From positions 1 through 64,000 of the forward strand of contig JBFOMB010000086.1 of the NCBI GenBank assembly GCA_040830545.1: DNA of 64,000 nt, given 5' to 3'. Within the stretch, counting starts at the first letter, position 1; each line of letters starts with the position of its first letter. Positions 1 through 8,692 of this stretch are shown one piece after another. Under the pieces are notes generated by a model, which did no database searches, was not told where the DNA came from, and was given only the letters and a program-made list of their open reading frames with translations. Source of the stretch: HXMU1420-2 sp040830545. Lineage in GTDB: Bacteria > Pseudomonadota > Alphaproteobacteria > Rhodobacterales > Rhodobacteraceae. Both the position numbers and the translations under genes were made by a program.

Positions 1-369
1 AAGGCGCTCTCTGCCAACATGGCCGGCTCGCTGATCGAGCACGAGCAGATCAAGACCACGCTGCCCAAGGCCAAGGAACTGCGCCCCATCGTGGAAAAGC
101 TGGTCACGCTGGCCAAGCGCGGTGACCTGCACGCCCGCCGCCTGGCCGCATCGCGCCTGAAAGAAGACCAATACGTGGCGAAGCTGTTTGACGTTCTGGG
201 CCCGCGTTACGCCGAGCGTCAGGGTGGTTACATCCGCATTCTGAAGGCCGGTTTCCGCTATGGTGACATGGCTCCGATGGCGATCATCGAATTCGTTGAT
301 CGCGACGTCGACGCCAAAGGCGCGGCTGACAAGGCCCGCGTCGCAGCCGAGGATGCTGCTGAAGAATAA
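1..369 (+). CDS. rplQ: 50S ribosomal protein L17 (bL17), 5' end outside window
   Basis: Large-subunit ribosomal protein bL17. The frame is open through base 1 (first visible codons K-A-L-S-A-N-M), which matches about residue 18 of bL17, so some 17 N-terminal residues lie outside the window and the ATG at 19 is internal. The visible part holds the family core (AGSLIEHEQIKTTLPKAKEL) and an acidic, Ala-rich C-terminal tail typical of alphaproteobacterial L17. It is normally the last gene of the rpoA ribosomal-protein operon, which fits the strong terminator just downstream. Identification is close to certain. Confidence 0.97.
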   Translation, partial: KALSANMAGSLIEHEQIKTTLPKAKELRPIVEKLVTLAKRGDLHARRLAASRLKEDQYVAKLFDVLGPRYAERQGGYIRILKAGFRYGDMAPMAIIEFVDRDVDAKGAADKARVAAEDAAEE

Positions 370-392
370 GATGGGTTTTCAACACCCTAGGG

Positions 393-425
393 AAGCCCGC
401 CTTTAGGCGGGCTTTTTGTTTTTGG
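393..425 (+). terminator. Rho-independent terminator after rplQ
   Basis: An 8-bp perfect stem (AGCCCGCC / GGCGGGCT) with a TTTA loop is followed at once by a T-rich tract. It lies 24 bases after the rplQ stop and ends the ribosomal-protein operon. Confidence 0.92.
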
Positions 426-439
426 GGAGGGCAACAAGG

Positions 440-1180
440 ATGACCGTTTACATTCTAGCGCAGGACGACCGGGTCGGCAGCCTCAACCGGCGCGCGGCGG
501 TTCTGGGGTTTCAGGCCCTTGGCGAAGAGGTCCGGGAATTCGAGGACGTCGAGTTCGACGATCTCCCTCTGGAGCGCGAAGACATCGTTGTCGGCGGCAT
601 TAGTTATGCCCGCCGCGCCTTTACGCGCCTGGGGTTGGAGGTCGCGCATCTGGACCCAATACCGCAGGCATTGTTGCCGTTCGCAGGCCGCCGCATCTGG
701 CAGGACACAATGGGACAGGTCCGCAGTCGGGTGAATGCAGGCGAAACCCTGTTTGTAAAACCGGCCCCGGATAGGCCCAAGTCCTTTGACGGCGCGGTTT
801 TATCCACCTTCCGCGACCTGATCCCGACCGCTCATCTGGCTGATGACCTGATCGTGGATTGCGCGGAGCCGGTGAATTTCCTGTCCGAATACCGGACCTT
901 CATCCGCCACGGCGACGTGATCAGCGTGCGCCCGTACAAAGGGGAACCCTTGGTGTTCCCGGACCCGGATATGATCCGAAATGTTGTTGCCGCCTTTGCG
1001 GAGGGGCCCGCCGCTTATGCGCTCGACGTTGGTGTAACCGAGGATGGCCGTAGCCTGATCGTCGAGATCAATGATGCATATGCCTGCGGGGCTTATGGAT
1101 TGTTCCCCATCCAATATGCCATGTTTATTCGCGCGCGGTGGGAGGAACTGTGGCGGGTTGGGCAATTGCGCCAAGGCTAG
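440..1180 (+). CDS. ATP-grasp domain protein, R2K type
   Basis: A 246-residue protein with an ATP-grasp fold, resembling the R2K clade (DUF4343-like). Visible elements: an N-terminal alpha/beta pre-ATP-grasp region, FVKP at about 105-108 (nucleotide-binding Lys), EYRTFI at about 150, LDVGV at about 195 and the Mg-binding LIVEIND at about 206-212. Such enzymes make acyl-phosphate intermediates and ligate amines; R2K members often occur in peptide-modification or phage/toxin contexts, but the substrate here is unknown. The ATG at 440 follows a good ribosome site (GGGAGGG), so I prefer it to in-frame codons at 416, which overlap the terminator. It stands alone between rplQ and a gene facing it. 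Confidence 0.72.
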   Translation: MTVYILAQDDRVGSLNRRAAVLGFQALGEEVREFEDVEFDDLPLEREDIVVGGISYARRAFTRLGLEVAHLDPIPQALLPFAGRRIWQDTMGQVRSRVNAGETLFVKPAPDRPKSFDGAVLSTFRDLIPTAHLADDLIVDCAEPVNFLSEYRTFIRHGDVISVRPYKGEPLVFPDPDMIRNVVAAFAEGPAAYALDVGVTEDGRSLIVEINDAYACGAYGLFPIQYAMFIRARWEELWRVGQLRQG

Positions 1181-1462
1181 TCAATCAGCGTCTCATCGTA
1201 CTGAGTTTCATTGAAGCTAACCAAAACGCTAAGCCGCGCCATTTCTGGACCGAGGTCTGGCGAGCCTACGATTGTGGCGCACACTTTATGTCTATGTTGC
1301 TGGTGTCCGGGTCTCAGAGCGGCGTGCGGACGTTTGCGAAATCGCCGGACCGTGCGATCGGTCCAGCGATGGCGCGGCGGCCTTCGGCCTTGATTCCGCG
1401 CCTGGGCACTTCGATTTAGCACTCCTGCACTAAGCCTCTGCGGGGAGACTTTTCGCCGATAG
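1181..1462. other. Intergenic stretch between convergent genes
   Basis: These 282 bases separate two genes that point toward each other. Open frames exist on both strands (for example 1211-1393 plus and 1177-1578 minus), but they are Arg/Cys/Trp-rich, have no ribosome site and resemble no family I know. I see no clear terminator hairpin or RNA gene. Confidence 0.5.
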
Positions 1463-1849
1463 TCAGGCCCCCACCAACCCACGCTTCTTCCGCCGCAGGT
1501 GACGGTTGTAGATGATCCGTGCAACGAGGTTGGCATATCCCCAGTCCAGCACCTGGTATAGCCCCGGCAGACGACCAATCCGGGCCAGCAGACGATAGCG
1601 GGGCATCTGCTCCCAAAGGATCAGCATCGCGTCGAATCCCACATGCAATTCCCCCTTGTGGATCACATGCAGCAAGCGGGTTGCCTCGTCCTCGGTGACA
1701 CCCCAGGCGGCCAGGTCAATCTGGTTCAGATCGTCAAACGCAATCGGCAGATTCGACTTTTCCGAATAGGCAGCATAGGTGCACATCTCGGAATTGCAGA
1801 CCGGGCAGTCCGAATTATAGAGCGCGCGGGTTTCCGGTTGGCCAGCCAT
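1463..1849 (-). CDS. DCC-family thiol-disulfide oxidoreductase-like protein (DUF393)
   Basis: A 128-residue cytosolic protein of the DUF393/DCC family. The defining motif is close to the N terminus: YNSDCPVCNSEM with a C15-P-V-C18 pair after a short beta strand, as in thioredoxin-like folds. The middle carries the family GFDAMLILWE and the C-terminal part the RLPGLYQVLDWGYA segment. Homologues are presumed redox proteins of unknown partner. The start at 1849 is set by a GGAGG about 6 bases upstream; the longer frame to 1963 has no such site. It is divergent from the htrA-like gene, with about 130 bases between the starts. Confidence 0.8.
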   Translation of the reverse strand: MAGQPETRALYNSDCPVCNSEMCTYAAYSEKSNLPIAFDDLNQIDLAAWGVTEDEATRLLHVIHKGELHVGFDAMLILWEQMPRYRLLARIGRLPGLYQVLDWGYANLVARIIYNRHLRRKKRGLVGA

Positions 1850-1982
1850 AGATACCTCCATCCATCTCCTTGCCACAGATGTGGGATCAGGGCGCAAAGA
1901 CTGCCAGAGGTCGATTGCCGCAGGGTTGAACTCTGCCCCTGCGCCCAGCATATCAGTGGGCAACCAAATCGGAGCCCCACCG

Positions 1983-3359
1983 GTGTATCGCTTCCTTGCC
2001 CTTTGCCTGATGCTGTTGCCTGTTCTTGCCGCTGCCGAAACCCGTGTACCACGCAGTCAGGCAGAGATTTCGCTAGGCTTCGCCCCACTGGTGCAAGAGG
2101 CCGCGCCAGCCGTGGTCAACATCTATGCCAAGCGGATCGTGCAATCCCAAAGCCCCTTTGCCGGCGATCCGTTTTTCGAGGATTTCTTTCGCGGTTTCGG
2201 CTCGCCGCGTCCGCGCGTGCAGAATTCACTGGGGTCCGGCGTTATCCTGCACGAAGACGGGATTGTTGTGTCGAACTATCACGTTGTCGGGCAGGCGACG
2301 GATATTCGCGTGGTCCTGTCCGACCGGCGCGAGTTTTCGGCAGAGGTGCTGTTGGGGGACGAGGAATCCGATCTGGCGATCCTGAAACTGGATGGGGTGA
2401 GCGACCTGCCCACGCTGCGCCTGCGCGACAGCGATCAGGTGCAGGTGGGTGAATTGGTGTTGGCCATCGGCAACCCGTTTGGGGTTGGGCAGACGGTCAG
2501 CAGCGGGATCGTGTCGGGGCTGGCCCGGTCGGGTTTGGCCGTCGGCAATGCGCGCGGCTACTTCCTGCAAACGGATGCGCCGATCAATCCGGGCAATTCA
2601 GGTGGTGCGCTGATCGACGTGAACGGTGACCTGATTGGCATCAATACCGCGATCCTGTCGCGGACGGGTGGGTCCATTGGCATCGGCTTTGCGATCCCCG
2701 CGAACCTTGTGGCGCAGTTTGTGGAACAGGCGCGGGCTGGGGAACAGGTGTTCCAGCGCCCATGGGCCGGGTTGGCCGGGCAGCCGGTAGACTTCGACTT
2801 GGCCGCATCGCTGGGTTTGGCCGTGCCCGAGGGCGTGTTGATTTCGGACATGCATCGCCTCAGCCCCTTTGTGGAGGCCGGTCTGGCTGTGGGGGATGTG
2901 ATTACCGCGGTGGACCGGCAGCCGGTGAACACCCCGTCAGAAATGCTGTTTCGCATGTCGGTGCGTGGACCCGGTGGGACTGCGATTGTCACCCGCGCGC
3001 GGGACGGGGCGGAGGATGACCTTGAGGTGCCCATGATCCTAGCCCCGGACGATCCCCCGGCGGATGAAACGGAACTGGGTGATCGCACGGTGCTGCCGGG
3101 CCTGACTGTGGCGCGGATCAATCCGTTGCAAATGGCACGCTACGGCTTGCCGCTGAATTTCGAGGGTGTCGTTGTGACGGTGCCCGGTCAATACGGCGGG
3201 CGGGTTGGCTTGAACCCGGGCGACGTGCTGATCGGGATCAATGGGCGCGACATTGAAACGCCCGGTGACGTCAGCCGCGCGCTGCGCAACCCAGGGCGGC
3301 GGGTGCAGATGGATGTGATCCGACAGGGGCGTCGACTGGCCCTGCGGTTCCGGGTCTGA
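1983..3359 (+). CDS. htrA: Periplasmic HtrA/DegP-type trypsin-like serine protease
   Basis: A 458-residue S1C protease for periplasmic protein quality control. A GTG start at 1983 with GGAG 8 bases upstream gives a clean signal peptide (hydrophobic 3-17, cleavage after AAA). The catalytic triad is visible: H100 (SNYHVV), D130 (ESDLAI) and S206 (NPGNSGGAL). Two C-terminal PDZ-like regions follow (about 265-345 and 365-458). The loop before the protease core is short, closer to DegQ/DegS than to E. coli DegP, so oligomer type and exact ortholog are open. The rarA start follows within 9 bases, suggesting co-transcription. Confidence 0.9.
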   Translation: MYRFLALCLMLLPVLAAAETRVPRSQAEISLGFAPLVQEAAPAVVNIYAKRIVQSQSPFAGDPFFEDFFRGFGSPRPRVQNSLGSGVILHEDGIVVSNYHVVGQATDIRVVLSDRREFSAEVLLGDEESDLAILKLDGVSDLPTLRLRDSDQVQVGELVLAIGNPFGVGQTVSSGIVSGLARSGLAVGNARGYFLQTDAPINPGNSGGALIDVNGDLIGINTAILSRTGGSIGIGFAIPANLVAQFVEQARAGEQVFQRPWAGLAGQPVDFDLAASLGLAVPEGVLISDMHRLSPFVEAGLAVGDVITAVDRQPVNTPSEMLFRMSVRGPGGTAIVTRARDGAEDDLEVPMILAPDDPPADETELGDRTVLPGLTVARINPLQMARYGLPLNFEGVVVTVPGQYGGRVGLNPGDVLIGINGRDIETPGDVSRALRNPGRRVQMDVIRQGRRLALRFRV

Positions 3360-3367
3360 CGGTTTTG

Positions 3368-4699
3368 GTGGACCTATTCGATCAGGGCGGGCCGATCGCG
3401 GCAACGGATGGGCCGGAGGGTGGGCCACAGCCGCATCGCCCGCTGGCCGACCGGTTGCGCCCGGCGTCCTTGTCCGAGGTGATCGGGCAGGCGCAGGTTT
3501 TGGGACCGGACGCGCCGTTGGGGGCAATGCTGGCGGCGGGCAGCCTGGGGTCGCTGATCCTGTGGGGGCCACCCGGTGTGGGAAAGACCACCATTGCGCG
3601 GTTGCTGGCAGATGAAACTCACCTGCATTTCGTCCAGATCAGCGCGATATTCACGGGTGTTCCGGACCTGCGCAAGGTGTTTGAGGCAGCAAAACTGCGC
3701 CGCCAGACGGGGCAGGGGACGCTGCTGTTCGTGGACGAAATCCACCGGTTCAACAAAGCGCAGCAGGACGGGTTCTTGCCGCATATGGAAGATGGCACGA
3801 TCCTGCTGGTTGGGGCGACGACGGAAAATCCCAGCTTTGAACTGAACGCGGCCGTCCTGTCCCGCGCACAGGTTCTGGTGCTGGAACGCCTGACCCATGA
3901 TGACCTGGAGGCGTTGGCGCAGCGGGCGGAAGCGGAGCTGGGTTCAATCCTGCCGTTGACCGATCAGGCGCGCACGGCGTTGCTGGATATGGCCGATGGG
4001 GACGGTCGCGCGCTTTTGAACCTGATCGAACAAGTGGCAGCTTGGGGGGCGGTTGCGCCGCTTGATACCGAAGCGCTGACCACGCGGCTGATGCGCCGTG
4101 CGGCCAAGTATGACAAGTCGGGCGAAGAACATTACAACCTCATCTCTGCCCTGCACAAATCAGTGCGCGGGTCGGACCCGGACGCAGCACTTTACTGGTT
4201 TGCGCGGATGTTGACCGGTGGTGAGGACCCGCGGTTCCTCGCCCGACGGATCACGCGCATGTCGGTGGAGGATGTTGGCCTTGCCGATCCACAGGCGCAG
4301 GGGATTTGTGTGCAGGCCTGGGAAACCTATGAACGTCTGGGCAGTCCCGAGGGTGAACTGGCACTGGCCAATGCGGTGGTCTATCTGACGCTCGCGCCGA
4401 AATCGAACGCAGGTTATGTCGCCTACAAGGGTGCGATGCGGATGGCGAAAGAAACCGGCAGCCTGATGCCCCCCAAACATATCCTGAACGCGCCGACCCG
4501 GATGATGAAGGATCAGGGATATGGCAGCGGATACGATTATGACCACGACGCCGAAGACGGGTTTTCCGGGCAGAACTACTTCCCCGAAGACATCCCGCGC
4601 CCGGAGCTCTATCAGCCGGTGGAACGCGGGTTTGAACGGGACCTGAAGAAGCGGCTGGACTATTTTGCCAGCCTGCGGGCCAAGCGGAATTCATCCTGA
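3368..4699 (+). CDS. rarA: Replication-associated recombination protein A (RarA/MgsA AAA+ ATPase)
   Basis: An AAA+ clamp-loader-like ATPase that acts at stalled replication forks (MgsA, WRNIP1 family). Walker A GPPGVGKT lies at about 67-74, Walker B LFVDEIHRF at about 120-127, and sensor 1 GATTENPSF follows. The C-terminal tetramerisation region contains ARRITRMSVEDVGLADP and the family-typical QNYFPE near the end. Length of 443 residues is normal. I chose GTG 3368; a TTG at 3365 is also possible and neither has a strong ribosome site, consistent with coupling to the protease gene. Confidence 0.93.
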   Translation: MDLFDQGGPIAATDGPEGGPQPHRPLADRLRPASLSEVIGQAQVLGPDAPLGAMLAAGSLGSLILWGPPGVGKTTIARLLADETHLHFVQISAIFTGVPDLRKVFEAAKLRRQTGQGTLLFVDEIHRFNKAQQDGFLPHMEDGTILLVGATTENPSFELNAAVLSRAQVLVLERLTHDDLEALAQRAEAELGSILPLTDQARTALLDMADGDGRALLNLIEQVAAWGAVAPLDTEALTTRLMRRAAKYDKSGEEHYNLISALHKSVRGSDPDAALYWFARMLTGGEDPRFLARRITRMSVEDVGLADPQAQGICVQAWETYERLGSPEGELALANAVVYLTLAPKSNAGYVAYKGAMRMAKETGSLMPPKHILNAPTRMMKDQGYGSGYDYDHDAEDGFSGQNYFPEDIPRPELYQPVERGFERDLKKRLDYFASLRAKRNSS

Positions 4700-4791
4700 C
4701 GTAGGGTAAATTAAACTCGGACGCGGCGTCGGAGGGGACGGTGCGCGCGGTGTGTCCTTAGCTCTTCTCAGCACGGTTTGGGAGGTGACAC

Positions 4792-5601
4792 ATGACCGTA
4801 TCTATCGACAAGAATGGCCTGGTGTGGACAGTGATCCATGACCGCCCCGAGGCGCGCAACGCCATGGACCGCGACAGCGCGCGGGACTTGCACGATGCGT
4901 TTTGGGAGTTCGAACGAAGTGATGCTTCGGTCGCGGTCTTGTGGGGCAAAGGTGGTTCGTTTTGTGCGGGTTGGGACCTGAGGCTTGCCGCGTCGTTGGA
5001 GGATGAGACGCTGCGCGAGCCGTATTTTGCGGATCATGATTTTCCAGCGGACTCTGCCGCACCACCGGGGCCAGGGGCTTTGGGCCCGACGCGGCTGGAA
5101 CTGTCCAAGCCGGTGATCGCGGCGGTTGAGGGGGCTGCCGTGGCCGGGGGCATGGAACTGGCCATGTGGGCTGATATGCGCGTAATGGCGGACAGCGCCT
5201 ATCTGGGGGTCTATTGCCGTCGCTGGGGCATTACGCTGATGGATGGCGGTTCGGTTCGGTTGCCGCGTCTGGTGGGTGAGGGGCGCGCATTGGAGATAGC
5301 GATGACCGGGCGCAAGGTGCCTTCCGAGGAGTGCGTGCGTATCGGGCTTTGCGAAAAGGTTGTGCCGGAAGGCGAGGCGCGGACTGCGGCAGAGGTGATG
5401 GCGGCAGAGATTGCGCGGTTCCCGCAAGCGGCGGTGAGGGCAGACCGGGCGTCGATCATTGCCAGTCGGGGCTTGTCGGTGCGTGAAGGGCTGGAGCGGG
5501 AATGGGCCAATGGCAAGGACGCCATCCGGGAACAGGGTACGGCAGGGGCTGCGCGGTTCCGTGATGGGGCGGGGCGACACGGCGATTTCAATCGCATCTG
5601 A
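4792..5601 (+). CDS. Enoyl-CoA hydratase/isomerase (crotonase) family protein
   Basis: A 269-residue crotonase-fold protein expected to act on an acyl-CoA. Oxyanion-hole segments are visible (GSFCAGWDL near 60 and GAAVAGGMEL near 120). In the stretch that normally carries the two catalytic glutamates the sequence reads RRWGITLMDGGSVRLPR, so the hydratase glutamates look replaced; an isomerase, hydrolase or other crotonase activity is possible. The ATG at 4792 has an excellent ribosome site (GGGAGGTGA). It stands alone, after rarA and before crcB. Substrate unknown. Confidence 0.8.
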   Translation: MTVSIDKNGLVWTVIHDRPEARNAMDRDSARDLHDAFWEFERSDASVAVLWGKGGSFCAGWDLRLAASLEDETLREPYFADHDFPADSAAPPGPGALGPTRLELSKPVIAAVEGAAVAGGMELAMWADMRVMADSAYLGVYCRRWGITLMDGGSVRLPRLVGEGRALEIAMTGRKVPSEECVRIGLCEKVVPEGEARTAAEVMAAEIARFPQAAVRADRASIIASRGLSVREGLEREWANGKDAIREQGTAGAARFRDGAGRHGDFNRI

Positions 5602-5617
5602 CATCCGCGATCAACGC

Positions 5618-5650
5618 AGCGAGGACGGCCCGCAAGGGACGGAAGAGCGG
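5618..5650 (+). repeat. Solo half of a dispersed palindromic element
   Basis: These 33 bases differ from the right arm of the palindrome at 13276-13348 by only about three positions (shared core AAGGGACGGAAGAGCGG). The copy lies in the 89-base gap between the crotonase gene and crcB. A 10-base direct repeat, GACATCCGCG, flanks it at 5600-5609 and 5658-5667. Confidence 0.6.
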
Positions 5651-5690
5651 ATCGCTTGACATCCGCGCGGCTTCACGCGACAGACCGCCC

Positions 5691-6071
5691 ATGTTCCAGA
5701 ATGTTTTGCATGTGGCTCTGGGCGGTGCTGTTGGCGCCGCGCTCCGGTATCTGACCGGGATCGGTGTGCTGCGCGCCTTTGGGCATACCGAATTTCCGCT
5801 GGCGATCCTGACGGTCAATGTCCTGGGATCCTTCGTAATGGGATTTTTCGTCGTGGCGGCGGCGAAACACGGGCTGACGCATTTCTCGCCCTTGGTCATG
5901 ACCGGGTTGTTGGGCGGGTTCACGACATTCTCGGCCTTTTCGCTGGAAACGATGACATTGGTGGAACGCGGCCAACACGGGCACGCGGCGCTTTACATCA
6001 CCTTGTCAGTTCTCTTGTCAGTGGGCGCATTGGCGGTCGGCCTGTGGGCCGCGCGGAGTATCTGGGCATGA
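5691..6071 (+). CDS. crcB: Fluoride ion transporter CrcB (Fluc)
   Basis: A 126-residue, four-helix membrane protein of the Fluc/CrcB family, which exports fluoride as a dual-topology dimer. Family marks are GGAVGAALRYL near the N terminus, NVLGSFVMGFF in helix 2 and the GGFTTFSAFSLE signature in helix 3. It is the first gene of a close run: its TGA overlaps the ATG of the pseudouridine synthase gene. No fluoride riboswitch is apparent upstream, where the half palindrome lies instead. Confidence 0.95.
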   Translation: MFQNVLHVALGGAVGAALRYLTGIGVLRAFGHTEFPLAILTVNVLGSFVMGFFVVAAAKHGLTHFSPLVMTGLLGGFTTFSAFSLETMTLVERGQHGHAALYITLSVLLSVGALAVGLWAARSIWA

Positions 6072-7111
6072 GCGGTGTACAACTTCTGACCGTGGCTGAG
6101 GGCGACGGCGATCAAAGGATCGACCGGTGGCTGCGCCGCCAGTTCCCGCAAGTGAGCCAAGGCCGGATCGAGAAAATGTGCCGCAAGGGCGAACTGCGTT
6201 TGGATGGGGGGCGGGTTAAGGCGAATACCCGCGTGCAGGTTGGCCAGACCGTGCGAGTGCCTCCAATGCCCGATGGTGTGCAGGAGGTGACACCTGCGCG
6301 ACCAAAGATTTCGGATGCAGATGCAGAGATGATCCGCGCCTGCGTGATCTATCGCGACGACCATGTGTTGGCCTTGAACAAACCGCCGGGGCTGGCGGTG
6401 CAGGGCGGCTCGGGTCAGACGCGGCATGTGGATGGGTTGGCGGATGCGCTGCGGTTCGGGGCAGAGGACAAACCGCGTCTGGTGCATCGGTTGGACAAGG
6501 ACACGTCGGGCGTTCTGCTGATGGCGCGCAACCGTGCCAGCGCGGCGGACCTGACGGCCGCCTTCCGCCACCGCAACGCGCGCAAGATCTACTGGGCTGC
6601 CGTGGCCGGTGTTCCGCATCCCAAGGCGGGCGAGATCAAGACCGGCCTGGTGAAGGCGCCGGGCCATGGGGCGCAGGGCGAAGGGGAGAAGATGTTGAAC
6701 ATCCATCCCCGCGAGATTGACAGCACGCCCGGGGCAAAACGCGCGGTCACCGAATACATGGTGCTGGAGGCCGCGGCCAAGCGCGCGGCCTGGGTTGCAA
6801 TGATCCCCGTCACCGGGCGCACCCATCAATTGCGCGCGCATATGGCCGAACTGGGGCATCCCATTGTGGGGGATGGCAAGTATGGCGGGTCCGGTCAGGC
6901 CAATCTGGGTGACGGCTGGGGCGCGCAGCTGGGTGGTGATGTCAGCCGCAAACTGCACCTGCATGCGCGGTCATTGCAGTTGCGTCATCCGGTCAGCGGA
7001 GCAATGCTGACTCTGACCGCGCCGTTGCCTGAACACATGACGCAGACCTGGGACCTGTTCCAATGGTCCCCCTCCGATGCGGCAGCTGATCCGTTCGAGG
7101 ACGAGGCATGA
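6068..7111 (+). CDS. rluC: 23S rRNA pseudouridine synthase, RluA family (RluC-like)
   Basis: A 347-residue RNA-uridine isomerase. An S4 RNA-binding domain occupies about residues 14-66 (RIDRWLRRQF, GELRLDGGRV) and the catalytic RluA domain follows, with the motif HRLDKDTSG and catalytic Asp near 143. The C-terminal GRTHQLRAH motif is also present. S4 plus RluA architecture suits RluC or RluD; RluC is the likelier assignment. The ATG at 6068 overlaps the crcB stop and the stop overlaps the next ATG, so the three genes are translationally coupled. Confidence 0.9.
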   Translation: MSGVQLLTVAEGDGDQRIDRWLRRQFPQVSQGRIEKMCRKGELRLDGGRVKANTRVQVGQTVRVPPMPDGVQEVTPARPKISDADAEMIRACVIYRDDHVLALNKPPGLAVQGGSGQTRHVDGLADALRFGAEDKPRLVHRLDKDTSGVLLMARNRASAADLTAAFRHRNARKIYWAAVAGVPHPKAGEIKTGLVKAPGHGAQGEGEKMLNIHPREIDSTPGAKRAVTEYMVLEAAAKRAAWVAMIPVTGRTHQLRAHMAELGHPIVGDGKYGGSGQANLGDGWGAQLGGDVSRKLHLHARSLQLRHPVSGAMLTLTAPLPEHMTQTWDLFQWSPSDAAADPFEDEA

Positions 7112-7776
7112 GCGCGCCGCTGCGGTTGGTGATCTTTGATGTGGACGGGACGCTGGTTGACAGCCAGGGAACCATCGTGGCCTGCATGGCAACCGCGTTT
7201 CAGGGCTGCGATCTGCCTGCGCCATCGCGCGAGGCGGTGTTGTCGATTGTCGGCCTGTCGCTCGATCACGCTATGCGCCGTCTGGCTCCGGAACAACCGG
7301 ACGATCGGATCGGGGCGCTGGTGGCAGCCTATAAATCCGCCTTTGCCGCGTTTCGCATGTCGAATACGGACTACGCGCCGCTCTACCCCGGCGCGCTGGA
7401 GGCGGTGCAGGGGCTGGCGGAGCAGGCCGACCTGCTGCTGGGCATTGCAACTGGCAAATCGCGCAGGGGGTTAAGTGCCCTGCTGGAAACGCACAACTTG
7501 ACGCGTCATTTCATCACCCGGCAAACCGCCGATGATCATCCCTCCAAACCGCACCCGTCCATGATCTATACGGCCATGGCCGAAGCGGGGGTTGAGCCTG
7601 TGCACACCGTGATGATCGGCGACACCACGTTTGACATGGACATGGCGCGGGCGGCGGGCGTCACCGGGATCGGGGTGAACTGGGGCTATCACCCGGCGGA
7701 TCGGTTGGGCGCGGATCACATGTTAGAGGATTTCGCGGACCTGCCCGCATTGCTGCAGCACATCTGGAAGGGCTGA
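7108..7776 (+). CDS. HAD-superfamily hydrolase, phosphoglycolate phosphatase-like
   Basis: A 222-residue haloacid dehalogenase phosphatase. The catalytic motif I FDVDGTLVDS starts with nucleophile D11 and acid/base D13. Motif II is in IATGKS, the motif III Lys in SKPHPSM, and motif IV is IGDTTFDMDMA. A helical cap lies between motifs I and II. The family acts on small phosphomonoesters such as phosphoglycolate or FMN; the substrate cannot be read here. It overlaps rluC by four bases and is followed 3 bases later by the ATP12 gene. Confidence 0.85.
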   Translation: MSAPLRLVIFDVDGTLVDSQGTIVACMATAFQGCDLPAPSREAVLSIVGLSLDHAMRRLAPEQPDDRIGALVAAYKSAFAAFRMSNTDYAPLYPGALEAVQGLAEQADLLLGIATGKSRRGLSALLETHNLTRHFITRQTADDHPSKPHPSMIYTAMAEAGVEPVHTVMIGDTTFDMDMARAAGVTGIGVNWGYHPADRLGADHMLEDFADLPALLQHIWKG

Positions 7777-7779
7777 CAA

Positions 7780-8484
7780 ATGGCCGAGTGGAAACAGAAA
7801 CGGTTCTGGACCGAGGCAGCGCCAGTGGCCGAAGCTGACGGGTTTGCCGTGGCGCTGGACGGGCGCAAGATAAAGACACCCGCCAAATCCTCCCTGATCC
7901 TGCCGACCGAGGCGTTGGCGCAGATGGTGGCCGAGGAATGGGCGGCGCAGGGCGAAGAGGTCGATCCGGGTTCGATGCCTGTGACGCGCATGGCAAATTC
8001 GGCCATCGACAAGGTGCGCGTGAAACATGCCGAGATCGCGACCATGATCGCGGAATACGGCGGCACGGACCTGTTGTGCTATCGCGCAGACGGCCCGGAT
8101 GCGTTGATCGCGCGACAGGTGGCGGCCTGGGACCCGGCGCTGGATTGGGCGCGCGAGAAGATGGGCGTCTCTCTGCAGATTGGCAGTGGCGTGATGTTTT
8201 TCCAGCAGCCCGAGGGTGACCTAAAAGTGCTGAGCGACCGGATTCACGCGCTGGATGACTTTCAACTGGCGGCTGCTCATGACCTTGTCGGGCTCTCCGG
8301 TTCGTTGATCCTGGGGCTGGCGGCGATGGATGGTTGGCGCAGCCCGGAAGAGATCTGGGATGCCTCGCGGGTTGACGATATCTGGCAGCAAGAGCAGTGG
8401 GGCGCAGATGACGAGGCAGTTGACATAGCGGAAACCAAGCGCGCATCCTTCCTGCAAGCGCATCGTTTTTACGCAAATTGCTGA
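7780..8484 (+). CDS. ATP12-family F1-ATPase assembly chaperone
   Basis: A 234-residue homologue of mitochondrial ATP12, the chaperone that holds the F1 alpha subunit before assembly. The family pattern is clear: WKQKRFWTEAAP at the N terminus, then ALDGRKIKTPAK, EEWAAQGEEVDPGSMPVTRMANSAID and the C-terminal GSLILGLAAMDGW. Bacterial members are typical of Alphaproteobacteria. It begins three bases after the HAD gene stop, ending the crcB-rluC-HAD-ATP12 run. Confidence 0.92.
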   Translation: MAEWKQKRFWTEAAPVAEADGFAVALDGRKIKTPAKSSLILPTEALAQMVAEEWAAQGEEVDPGSMPVTRMANSAIDKVRVKHAEIATMIAEYGGTDLLCYRADGPDALIARQVAAWDPALDWAREKMGVSLQIGSGVMFFQQPEGDLKVLSDRIHALDDFQLAAAHDLVGLSGSLILGLAAMDGWRSPEEIWDASRVDDIWQQEQWGADDEAVDIAETKRASFLQAHRFYANC

Positions 8485-8692
8485 ACAGTTGCACTAACTT
8501 ATCCCAAAACTCGTAATTGGCCCGCATTTCGCGGGGGGGATCGTTTTATGTGATGCAACCCTTGACCTTTCATGATGAATTTGCCCAAGATCGCAGCCAC
8601 TGGCGGAAAACAATCCCCAGTGTTGATACGAGGCGTAACATCGCCGTTTGAGCCGCTCCTTGCTCGGAGTGGATAATCAGGAAGAGGTAAAC

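Noticed and set aside
1177..1578. A 133-residue minus-strand frame overlapping the 3' end of the DCC-family gene
   Set aside because: Its composition (Arg, Trp, Cys) and lack of a ribosome site suggest a chance frame; no transposase or other remnant could be recognised.
5602..5690. A fluoride riboswitch ahead of crcB
   Set aside because: The gap shows the half palindromic repeat and none of the conserved crcB-motif sequence or pairing.
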